DNA from: Mesorhizobium sp. YC-39
Lineage (GTDB): Bacteria; Pseudomonadota; Alphaproteobacteria; Rhizobiales; Rhizobiaceae
NCBI RefSeq assembly: GCF_025753795.1
Contig: NZ_JAOWPS010000002.1
Coordinates: 310,001-374,000 of the forward strand
Direction: 5' to 3'
DNA length: 64,000 nt
Part shown: positions 50,765 to 58,748 of the stretch, in pieces
Layout of the letters: each line of letters opens with the position of its first letter
Numbering within the stretch: the stretch's first letter is position 1
Position numbers and translations under genes: made by a program
Notes under the pieces: generated by a model
Databases searched by the model: none
What the model saw: only the letters and a program-made list of their open reading frames with translations
What the model was told of the DNA's origin: nothing

Positions 50765-52272
50765 TCGATGTCGAAGGAGACGCCCTGGGCAAGCGGCAGC
50801 GCCTTGGAATAGTTCACCGTATTGGTGGCGCGGCGCATATAGGCCTTCCAGGCATCGGAGCCCGACTCGCGGCCGCCGCCGGTTTCCTTCTCGCCGCCGA
50901 AGGCGCCGCCGATCTCGGCCCCCGACGTGCCGATATTGACGTTGGCGATGCCGCAGTCCGAACCGTCGACGCCGAGGAAGCGCTCGGATTCCTGCAGATC
51001 GCGGGTGAATATTGACGACGAAAGCCCGGCTCCGACGGCATTGTGCTCGTCGAGCACGGTGTCGAAGTCCGAATATTTCATCACATAGAGGATCGGCGCG
51101 AAGGTTTCTTCGGTCACCGGCGAAACTTGGCTTTGCATTTCGACCAGCGCCGGATGCACGTAATAGGCGTCGGGATGGCCGTTTTCGACCCGCGTGCCGC
51201 CGGTCACCTTGCCACCATGCGAAACCGCTTCCTTCAACGCCTTCTGCATATTGTCGAAGGCGGCCTTGTCGATCAGCGGACCGACCAGCGCTGATGTCTC
51301 CAGCGGATTGCCGACCGAAACGCTCTCATAGGCTTTCTTCAGGCGCGGCACCAAGGCGTCATAGACGCTGTCGTGTACGAACAGGCGCCGCAGCGTCGTG
51401 CAGCGCTGGCCAGCCGTGCCCATGGCGCCGAAGGCGATGGCGCGCAGGGCCATGTCGAGATCGGCCGTCGGGCATACGATGCCGGCATTGTTGCCGCCGA
51501 GCTCCAGCACGGCGCGCGCGAAGCGCTTCGCCAGGCGCGGACCGACATCCCGGCCCATGCGGGTCGAGCCGGTGGCCGAAACCAGCGGCACCTTTGGATG
51601 ATCGACCAGGATCTCGCCGACGGCGCGGTCGCCGATCAGCACCGGCGCCAGGCCTTCGGGAGCATCGCCGAAACGCTTGGCCGCCCGCTTGAAGATCGCC
51701 TCGCAGGCAAGTGCAGTCAGCGGCGTCTTTTCCGATGGCTTCCATACCACCGCGTCACCGCAGACCAGCGCCAGTGCTGCATTCCACGACCACACCGCGA
51801 CCGGGAAATTGAAGGCCGAGATGACACCGACGACACCCAGCGGATGCCAGGTCTCCATCATGCGATGTCCCGGGCGTTCGGTGGCAATGGTCAAGCCATA
51901 GAGCTGGCGGGAAAGGCCGACGGCGAAATCGCAGATGTCGATCATCTCCTGCACTTCGCCCAGACCCTCGGACGGGATTTTCCCCACTTCGATCGACACC
52001 AGCCGGCCAAGTTCGGCCTTGTGCTGACGCAATTCCTCGCCGAGCAGCCGCACCAGTTCGCCACGCTTCGGCCCCGGCACCAGCCGCCAGGCCTGGAATG
52101 CCTTGTGGGCGGCTTCGATGGTCCTTCCGGCATCGGCCGGCGAGATCGTCTTCAGCGCCGCGATCTGTTCGCCCGTCACCGGGCTGCGCACGATGAGGTC
52201 GCCACCGACAAGCGCCTCCTTGGCAACGCCCAGTTTCTCCAGAAGCCCGGCCGTTTCCTTCGCAATCGTCAT
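50761..52272 (-). CDS. amaB: aldehyde dehydrogenase, AmaB/ALDH7 type
   Basis: 503 aa; ATG 52272 with AAGGG upstream. Motifs: PLGVVGVISAFNFPVAVWSW, catalytic Glu in LELGGNNAGIV and Cys in GTAGQRCTTLRRL, and the ALDH7-type C-terminus (FGGEKETGGGRESGSDAWKA). ALDH7/AmaB oxidises alpha-aminoadipate semialdehyde in lysine breakdown. The GcdH gene further along also belongs to lysine catabolism, but the two are 10 kb apart. Confidence 0.88.
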   Translation of the reverse strand: MTIAKETAGLLEKLGVAKEALVGGDLIVRSPVTGEQIAALKTISPADAGRTIEAAHKAFQAWRLVPGPKRGELVRLLGEELRQHKAELGRLVSIEVGKIPSEGLGEVQEMIDICDFAVGLSRQLYGLTIATERPGHRMMETWHPLGVVGVISAFNFPVAVWSWNAALALVCGDAVVWKPSEKTPLTALACEAIFKRAAKRFGDAPEGLAPVLIGDRAVGEILVDHPKVPLVSATGSTRMGRDVGPRLAKRFARAVLELGGNNAGIVCPTADLDMALRAIAFGAMGTAGQRCTTLRRLFVHDSVYDALVPRLKKAYESVSVGNPLETSALVGPLIDKAAFDNMQKALKEAVSHGGKVTGGTRVENGHPDAYYVHPALVEMQSQVSPVTEETFAPILYVMKYSDFDTVLDEHNAVGAGLSSSIFTRDLQESERFLGVDGSDCGIANVNIGTSGAEIGGAFGGEKETGGGRESGSDAWKAYMRRATNTVNYSKALPLAQGVSFDID

Positions 52273-52300
52273 TTTTATCCCTTTCAGAACCCGTCGCTCA

Positions 52301-52366
52301 TAATGCATGTCGCCCAAAAGTGCCCAGCGGTTTTGGGACAACAATATGCACAAACAAAAGCACGTC
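52301..52366. repeat. rhizobial intergenic repeat, copy 2
   Basis: TAATGCATGTCGCCCAAAAG ... CAGCGGTTTTGGGACAACAA ... ATGCACAAACAAAAG matches copy 1 at 39265 but lacks its internal ~20-base insert and the terminal hairpin. Confidence 0.6.
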
Positions 52367-52499
52367 GGCCCAAGCCTCCCGCCATGCCGCCCCGTGCCGA
52401 TCGGCACATCAGGCGCTGTCATGGCGTGGCATTACGCGTTTCGGGGAAAAATCGCCACCCCGGCATGGTCTAAGCCGGGATCAGACCGTTGAACCAGGA

Positions 52500-53774
52500 T
52501 CAATGCGCCTTTCGGGAAGCCCCTTGGGCCGCACCTTCCTTCATCAGCCGGTCGATATGCATGCGGATGTGGGCGGCCTCGGCGGCCGTATTGGCAAGCG
52601 CGATGGCGCGGTCGAAAGCGGTGCGTGCCTCCTCGCCCCGGCCAAGCTGCATCAACAGGCCGCCCTTGAGCCCGAAGAAGTGGAAATAGCCGGAGAGCCT
52701 TGGTTCCAGCGGCTCGATCATGGCAAGTGCTGCTTCCGGCCCGCGCACCTTGGCGACCGCGACGGCGCGATTGAGTGTCACCACCGGCGACGGCTGCATC
52801 TGCTCGAGCAGGCTGTAGAGCAGGTCGATCTCGGTCCAGTCTGTATCCTCGGGCTTTTCCGCCCGCGCATGCAGCGCTGCGATCGCCGCCTGCACCTGGT
52901 AGGGGCCGGGCTTCTGGTGTCGCAACGCCTTGTCGACCAGCGCCAGGCCCTCGTCGATCATCTTGCGGCTCCACAGGCTGCGGTCCTGATCCTCGAGCAG
53001 CACGATCTCGCCATTCCCGTCGAAACGCGCCGGCGCACGCGCGTGCTGGAGCAGCAGCAGCGCCGTCAGGCCCATGATCTCCGGCTCGGTCTGGAACAGC
53101 CGCAGAAGCAGCCTTGCCAGCCGGATCGCCTCTTCGCAGAGCGGCGCGCGTGCCGGCGCTTCGCCGCTATTGGTCGAATAGCCTTCGTTGAAGATAAGAT
53201 AGACCATGGCTGCGACCGCGGCGAGCCGTTCGGAGCGCTCGACCGCACCTGGCGTCTCGAATGGCACGCCGGCGTCCGCGATGCGCGCCTTGGCGCGGGT
53301 GATGCGCTGCTCCATGGCGCTTTCGCCGACGAGGAAGGCGCGGGCGATCTGCTTGACGGTGAGGCCGGAGACGATGCGCAACGCCACGGCGATCTGCTGC
53401 GTCGCCGGCAAATCGGGATGGCAGCAGATGAACAGCAGCCGCAAGATGTCGTCGCGATAATGTGCGCCGTCCAGCCGCTCGGCGATATCGGTCTCGGCAT
53501 CCTCGAGGTCGGAGATCTGGTCTTCCTCCGGCAGCGGCGCCTGCTTGGCGCGCTTGCGCACCGCGTCGATGCCGCTGTTGCGCCCGACAAAGATCAGCCA
53601 GGCCGCCGGATCGCGCGGCGGACCGTTCTTCGGCCAATTGTTCAGCGCCCTCAGGCAAGCGTCCTGGAAGGCTTCCTCCGCCGCATCGAGATCGCGGAAG
53701 TAGCGCAACAACGCGCCCATCGCCTGCGGGCGGGCGGTGCTGATCGCGTTGCTGATCCAGGCAAGTTCGGTCAT
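52500..53774 (-). CDS. ECF sigma factor with long C-terminal extension (ECF42 type)
   Basis: 424 aa. Region 2 (FRDLDAAEEAFQDACLRAL, AAWLIFVGRNSGIDAVRKRA) and region 4 (GLTVKQIARAFLVGESAMEQ, RITRAKARI) are followed by a ~230-residue helical TPR-like extension (NEGYSTNSGEAPARAPL, LNRAVAVAKVRGPEAALAMI). This is the ECF42 layout, which lacks an anti-sigma factor and pairs with DGPF/YCII proteins; the adjacent gene is exactly that, overlapping by four bases. The extension is needed for activity in studied members. Confidence 0.88.
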   Translation of the reverse strand: MTELAWISNAISTARPQAMGALLRYFRDLDAAEEAFQDACLRALNNWPKNGPPRDPAAWLIFVGRNSGIDAVRKRAKQAPLPEEDQISDLEDAETDIAERLDGAHYRDDILRLLFICCHPDLPATQQIAVALRIVSGLTVKQIARAFLVGESAMEQRITRAKARIADAGVPFETPGAVERSERLAAVAAMVYLIFNEGYSTNSGEAPARAPLCEEAIRLARLLLRLFQTEPEIMGLTALLLLQHARAPARFDGNGEIVLLEDQDRSLWSRKMIDEGLALVDKALRHQKPGPYQVQAAIAALHARAEKPEDTDWTEIDLLYSLLEQMQPSPVVTLNRAVAVAKVRGPEAALAMIEPLEPRLSGYFHFFGLKGGLLMQLGRGEEARTAFDRAIALANTAAEAAHIRMHIDRLMKEGAAQGASRKAH

Positions 53775-54145
53775 GCGGGAACCTTGCTGGGATTGAACAC
53801 TGAAACCGGCCGTATCTCGTAGGAGCCGCCGCTGGGATTGACCTCGGAAAGCTCGCGCGCGAAATCGACCGCCTCATCGAGATCATTGCATTCGAGCGTG
53901 TAAAAACCGAGGAATTGTTCCTTGGTCTCGGCAAACGGGCCGTCGATGACGACCGCTTCGCCCTTGACCTTCCTCAGCGTCGTCGCCGCCGTTGTCGGGA
54001 GCAGCCGCGCCACCGGGCCAAGCCGGCCGGCTTGGGCGTATTTTTCCTGCACACCCAGAAGTTTCGTCATGACCTCGTCATCCTGTTCCTTGCTCCAGGA
54101 GCAGACGACGTCTTCGGAGGCATAGCAGAGGATAGCGTAGAGCAT
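53771..54145 (-). CDS. YCII/DGPF-domain protein, partner of ECF42 sigma
   Basis: 124 aa; ATG 54145 has AAGGA seven bases upstream. MLYAILCYASEDVVCSWSKE starts a ferredoxin-like YCII fold, and VVIDGPFAETKEQFLGFYTL carries the DGPF signature. Its stop overlaps the sigma factor start (ATGA). Such proteins are the usual targets and neighbours of ECF42 sigma factors; their biochemical role is unknown. Confidence 0.88.
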   Translation of the reverse strand: MLYAILCYASEDVVCSWSKEQDDEVMTKLLGVQEKYAQAGRLGPVARLLPTTAATTLRKVKGEAVVIDGPFAETKEQFLGFYTLECNDLDEAVDFARELSEVNPSGGSYEIRPVSVFNPSKVPA

Positions 54146-54170
54146 GGGAGCGTCCTTTTCTCTGTCAAAG

Positions 54171-54197
54171 GACGAAACACTAGGACCTATCCCGACA
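54171..54197 (-). promoter_or_regulatory. candidate ECF42 promoter TGTCGG-N17-CGTC
   Basis: On the minus strand TGTCGG (54192-54197) and CGTC (54171-54174) are 17 bases apart, ending 25 bases before the YCII start. ECF42 targets are reported with TGTCGA -35 and CGA/TC-type -10, so this would be an autoregulated promoter. One -35 base differs. Confidence 0.4.
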
Positions 54198-54258
54198 GTG
54201 CGTCGATAAAAAAATAACCCTGCATGGACACGCAAGCCGGCGACAGCCGTACCTGGCA

Positions 54259-55365
54259 TCAGCCCTCCCGCGCCTTCAGCCATCTCAGAACGAGTGCTTC
54301 CTCGTCATCGAGGCCGGATATCGACCGCTTCCTCTTGTTCGCCTCCGCCATTTCGCCGAGCAGCCGTCCTTCGGACCAGGCGTCGAAGACCTGTGGATGG
54401 ATGTAGCATTTGCGGCAGACAGAGCGTGTATTGCCGAGCCGCTCGGCCACCTTGTCGACGACGCCGTTGATCACCCGCCTCTGTTGCGCCTGGCTTTCAG
54501 GGCGTTCCATCTGCGCAAACAGCGACGCGGCATGGATGGTGCCGCCCCAGGTCCGGAAATGCTTGGAACTGAAATCGGCCCCGGCCGCGCCCCGGATATA
54601 GCGATTGACGTCATCGGAGCGGATCGGTCTCCTGTTTCCATCCTCATCGAGATACTGGAACAGCTTCTGGCCGGGCAGGTCCTGGGCGCCACGCACGATG
54701 CGCGCGATCCGGCGATCGACGAGCTTCAGCTTCCATTCCTTGCCGGACTTGCCTTTGAAAGCAAAGCGCAGGCTCGAGCCCTTGATGTCGACATGGCGGT
54801 CGCGCAACGTGGTCAGCCCAAAACTCTTGTTGTCTCGGGCGTAGGCGGCATTGCCGACGCGGATCATCGTATTGTCGAGCAGCCAGACCACGGCAGCAAC
54901 GACACGTTCCAACGGCAGGCCGCGACGACGCATATCAGCATCGATCTGGCGGCGCAGCTCAGGCAGGTTTTCGGCAAAGGCCACGAGGCTCGAATATTTG
55001 GCCCCATCGCGCTCCTCAGCCCATTGCGCATGGTAGCGATACTGCTTGCGCCCACGCAGGTCTCTTCCCGTCGCCTGGATGTGGCCATCGGCATCGGGCG
55101 AAATCCACACATCCGTCCAGGCCGGCGGGATGGCGAGCGCCTTGATGCGGGCAAGCGTGTCCGCGCTCAAGGCCCGGCCGTTTGGCGGTTTGTAGGAAAA
55201 GCCCTTACCTGCCCTCAGACGGCGAATACCGGGCTCAGTGTCGACAACATAGGTCAGCGAGGCTTGATCGGCCGAGGCCTGCGCGCCGTTCTTCGGCACC
55301 CCAGCGCTTGACGCAGCATCACTGGCGGCCAATCGGCCGGACGGCGACCCGGATTTGTCCAGCAT
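54259..55365 (-). CDS. DNA topoisomerase IB (poxvirus-like bacterial type)
   Basis: 368 aa. N-terminal topoisomerase IB domain (GKGFSYKPPNGRAL, IPPAWTDVWISPDADGHIQA) and catalytic core with the RKR-His pattern in DNTMIRVGNAAYARDN, FKGKSGKEWKL and KHFRTWGGT, and the nucleophilic Tyr in VCRKCYIHPQV. It relaxes supercoils through a 3'-phosphotyrosine. A ~40-residue Ser/Ala-rich N-terminal tail is extra. Stand-alone gene. Confidence 0.92.
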   Translation of the reverse strand: MLDKSGSPSGRLAASDAASSAGVPKNGAQASADQASLTYVVDTEPGIRRLRAGKGFSYKPPNGRALSADTLARIKALAIPPAWTDVWISPDADGHIQATGRDLRGRKQYRYHAQWAEERDGAKYSSLVAFAENLPELRRQIDADMRRRGLPLERVVAAVVWLLDNTMIRVGNAAYARDNKSFGLTTLRDRHVDIKGSSLRFAFKGKSGKEWKLKLVDRRIARIVRGAQDLPGQKLFQYLDEDGNRRPIRSDDVNRYIRGAAGADFSSKHFRTWGGTIHAASLFAQMERPESQAQQRRVINGVVDKVAERLGNTRSVCRKCYIHPQVFDAWSEGRLLGEMAEANKRKRSISGLDDEEALVLRWLKAREG

Positions 55366-55442
55366 GTCCTCTCCATGGAAATTTTCCCATAGATAAGCGC
55401 CGAAACAGCCGCTGGTTCCGGCTCCTGGCTGTTAGACTGCTG

Positions 55443-56327
55443 TCAGGTTTTTTCGAGCACGACCGGGATGACGTCGACGGCTTGCTCGCCGACCTGCCCG
55501 CCTGTCGTCTTCAGGACGCCAACGATCGGCGCCACGTCCGAATAGTCCCGGCCAAAGCCGACGGTGATGTGGTCGTTGCTGGCCCGCATGCCGTTGGTCG
55601 GATCGAACTCCTGCCAGCCGGCATCGCGGCCGCACCACACTTTCACCCAGGCATGCATGGCATCGGCGCCTTCAAGCCGCGGCTTGCCCTTCGGCGGGAT
55701 GGTGCGCAGGAAGCCGCTGACATAGCCGGCTGGAATGCCGAGACCCCGCAGGCCGGCGATCATGATATGCGAAAAATCCTGGCAGACCCCCCGCTTCAAG
55801 CCGAAAGCGTCGCTGGCCCGGGTGCGCACCGTAGTCGCCTCGCCGTCATAGGTGAAATCGTGATGGATGCGGTTGCACAGATCCATCGCCGTGCTGACGG
55901 CCGAACTGCCGGCACTGCCGCGCGCATAAGCCGTGATCGCCGTGTCGATGCCGGCGTGATCGCTGGCGGCCAGGAAATGATGTGGTGAACTTGGCGACAG
56001 CGACCGCACTGCATCGAGTTCTTCTCTCAGCCGGCGGATGTCGGGCGACACGTCCAGCCCAATCTCCGGCCGCGAGACCGAAACGCGCGCGGTCATCCTG
56101 ATGTCGAGCGCATCGTGCACGTCGCGAAAGGCGATCGAGGTGACGCTGTTGCCGAAGAAATCGGAAAAGTCCGAGCGTTCGCCCGGCGCCGGCGCAAACG
56201 ACAGCGAAGCGGCGATCACGCGCTGCACGCCCGATATCGTTGATGGCAGCACGCGGACCTGATGGCGGCCGCCGCCGGCCGCCGCATCGTAGTCATAGCT
56301 GAGATGAAGCCTGATGTCGTAGAGCAT
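55443..56327 (-). CDS. transglutaminase-like protein
   Basis: 294 aa. N-terminal bacterial transglutaminase-like beta domain and C-terminal papain-like fold with triad Cys in KRGVCQDFSHIM, His in DAMHAWVKVW and Asp in EFDPTNGM. Lies three bases after the ATP-grasp/alpha-E gene and forms one operon with it and the DUF2126 gene. Known gene-neighbourhood studies (Iyer and Aravind) link these to a predicted peptide amidoligase system. Confidence 0.9.
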   Translation of the reverse strand: MLYDIRLHLSYDYDAAAGGGRHQVRVLPSTISGVQRVIAASLSFAPAPGERSDFSDFFGNSVTSIAFRDVHDALDIRMTARVSVSRPEIGLDVSPDIRRLREELDAVRSLSPSSPHHFLAASDHAGIDTAITAYARGSAGSSAVSTAMDLCNRIHHDFTYDGEATTVRTRASDAFGLKRGVCQDFSHIMIAGLRGLGIPAGYVSGFLRTIPPKGKPRLEGADAMHAWVKVWCGRDAGWQEFDPTNGMRASNDHITVGFGRDYSDVAPIVGVLKTTGGQVGEQAVDVIPVVLEKT

Positions 56328-56330
56328 GCC

Positions 56331-58742
56331 TTACCCGAAATAGGCTTTGGCGAGGCTGTTGTAGAGGCCGCCTATCTCGTTGGCGAGATCGTCGAGCGCC
56401 TTTGCCGTCATGTCCGAGGGCTCCTTGATGGCGATTGCCGTGTTGAGCTGCAATATCTCTTTCGCCGCGAGCGACATATGCCCCTCGCCACCGACCGAAG
56501 GTAGCAGTGCGATTTCGGCCTTCAGTCGCTCCAGCTGGAACAGGATGGAGCGCGGATTGAGCGGATCGAGCACCAGGAGGTCGATCACCGTGCGCCGGCC
56601 GGCCTGTACCGGATACTGCCGCCGGTGGGTCATGACGCTGTCACCAATCTCCAGCATCATGTCGAGCGCGCCGTCCGGCGCCGCCGCCCTGGTCAGCCGG
56701 GCAAGCGTGCGGGCGATCTGGATGCCGCGTTCCAGGCGCCGGCCGATCTCCAGGAAGCGCCAGCCGGTGAAACGATACATATTCTCATGCAGCAGGCCGG
56801 AAAATCCGGCGAGCTTGCGCAGCATGACCGTCATCGCCCGCGTCGCATCGTCACCCGGCGCCACCGTCTCCGCGAACTGGTGAATAGTCTTCGACAGATC
56901 CTTCAGCGCCAGCCAGCCATCGGGCGAGAAGCGGTCGCGAATCTGTCCGGCGCTGTAGACGGCACTGTCCAGCGTCGAGATCAGCCCTAGCGGGATCGCC
57001 GATTGAAGGTCGATGCCGAAGGGTTCGAGATAGTCTCTGACGTCGACAAGCAAGGGCATGTCCGGATCGGAGGTCTCGGCCAACCGCACATGGTAGGCGC
57101 GCAGGATGCGCACCGTGTCTTCCGATCGCTCGATATAGCGGCCGAGCCATGTCAGGTTTTCCGCCGAGCGGCTGGGCAGGCTGCCCGGCATGGTGCGGGT
57201 GAAGCTGTCATGCTCTTGCGGCAACAGCGTCTCGCGCTCCACGGGCTTGTCGCTGACCACCCACACATCCGCCGCCTGGCCGCCACGCTGCATGGCGATC
57301 GCCGTCGGATCGAGCGAAAAGCCGACCCGGGCAAAGCCGCCTGGCATCACCGTCCAGCCTTCGGGCGTACGCGCCAGATAGACGCGCAAGCTTGCCGGCC
57401 GTGGCTCCAGCCAGCCGCCGACATAGACGGGGGTGGTCGAAAGCGTCACCGCTTCCTGACCGACGAAATCGCCGCCGTCCCGTTCGATCCGCGCAATCAG
57501 TTCGACCCGCTCCTCGTCGGACAGTACCGAACCGAGTTTCGTCAAATTGTCGTCCTCGAAGGCAAGCCGCGTCGATAGCGCCGGACCGATCACCATGCGG
57601 TCGAAATTAGCGAGCACGTGCCGGCGTTCGTTCGCTTGCCCGCACCACCATGTGGCGACGCCTGGCAACAAAAGCTCCTCGCCCCGCAATTCGCGCACAA
57701 TCCTCGGCAGGAAGGAGAGCAGCGCCCGCGTTTCCATCAGGCCGGAACCGAGCGCATTGACCGCCGAAACGGTACCGCGACGGATCGCCTCGACCAGCCC
57801 CGGCGTACCGATCTGCGATTCCGGCCTGAGTTCGAGCGGATCGGCGAAGGCGGCATCGAGCCGCCGCCACAGCACGCTGACCGGCATCAGGCCCGAAACG
57901 GTGCGCACCATCAACCTGCCGGCGGAGACGGTCAGGTCCTCGCCTTCAAGCAGCATGATGCCGAGATAGCGCGCGATATAGGCATGTTCGTAATAGGTTT
58001 CGTTGAGCGGCCCCGGCGTCAGGATGGCGACGCGGCCACCGGATAGCGTGGCCATGCCGATCAGTGCGTCGCGAAAACGACGGAAGAAGCCGGCCAGGCG
58101 GTGCACATGCATCTCGCCATAGATATCGGACAGCGCGCGCGTGGTGGCGACGCGGTTTTCCAGCGCGAACCCTGCACCCGATGGCGCCTGCGTGCGGTCG
58201 CCCAGCACCCACCAGCGCCCGTCGGGACCGCGGCCGAGCTCGAAGGCGCAGAAATGCAGGAAATGGCCGCTGGCGGGCCTGACGCCGACGACCGGCCTTA
58301 AATATTCCGGGCTCGCCGCGATCAGCCCTGCCGGCAGGATGCCTTTCTCGACCAGCCGGTTCGGCCCGTAGATGTCGGCAAGCGTTTCCTCGAACAGATC
58401 GGCCCGCTGGACCAGGCCCGCACTGATGTCGGCCCATTCCTTCTCCTCGATCAGCAGCGGGACATGCGCCAGCGGCCATTCCCGCTCATTGGCGCCGGCC
58501 TTGTCATAGACGCGGTAATAGACGCCGGCGTCGCGCAGATACTGGTCGGCGCGGGCGAAGCGCTGGGCGAGCTTTTCCGGTCCCAGCTCTTCCAGCGCCT
58601 CGATGAAGTCCTTCCAGACCGGGCGGGGATTGCCCGAGGCATCGACCATCTCGTCGACGACGCCGTCGATCGGCTGGTAGTGTTCCAGCAGACTGTGCAC
58701 CAGCGGCTTGCCGCGTAGCTTTTTCTGATTCCCCTTTGCCAT
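56331..58742 (-). CDS. circularly permuted ATP-grasp protein fused to alpha-E domain
   Basis: 803 aa. The N-terminal ~470 residues are the circularly permuted ATP-grasp (YYRVYDKAGANEREWPLAHV, GRWWVLGDRTQAPSGAGFAL, ILTPGPLNETYYEHAYIARY), the C-terminal ~310 the alpha-E helical domain (SAENLTWLGRYIERSEDTVR, GDSVMTHRRQYPVQAG). In many genomes the two are separate genes; here they are fused. A carboxylate-amine ligase that extends or tags a peptide is predicted for the family. Confidence 0.9.
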   Translation of the reverse strand: MAKGNQKKLRGKPLVHSLLEHYQPIDGVVDEMVDASGNPRPVWKDFIEALEELGPEKLAQRFARADQYLRDAGVYYRVYDKAGANEREWPLAHVPLLIEEKEWADISAGLVQRADLFEETLADIYGPNRLVEKGILPAGLIAASPEYLRPVVGVRPASGHFLHFCAFELGRGPDGRWWVLGDRTQAPSGAGFALENRVATTRALSDIYGEMHVHRLAGFFRRFRDALIGMATLSGGRVAILTPGPLNETYYEHAYIARYLGIMLLEGEDLTVSAGRLMVRTVSGLMPVSVLWRRLDAAFADPLELRPESQIGTPGLVEAIRRGTVSAVNALGSGLMETRALLSFLPRIVRELRGEELLLPGVATWWCGQANERRHVLANFDRMVIGPALSTRLAFEDDNLTKLGSVLSDEERVELIARIERDGGDFVGQEAVTLSTTPVYVGGWLEPRPASLRVYLARTPEGWTVMPGGFARVGFSLDPTAIAMQRGGQAADVWVVSDKPVERETLLPQEHDSFTRTMPGSLPSRSAENLTWLGRYIERSEDTVRILRAYHVRLAETSDPDMPLLVDVRDYLEPFGIDLQSAIPLGLISTLDSAVYSAGQIRDRFSPDGWLALKDLSKTIHQFAETVAPGDDATRAMTVMLRKLAGFSGLLHENMYRFTGWRFLEIGRRLERGIQIARTLARLTRAAAPDGALDMMLEIGDSVMTHRRQYPVQAGRRTVIDLLVLDPLNPRSILFQLERLKAEIALLPSVGGEGHMSLAAKEILQLNTAIAIKEPSDMTAKALDDLANEIGGLYNSLAKAYFG

Positions 58743-58748
58743 CGCTGA

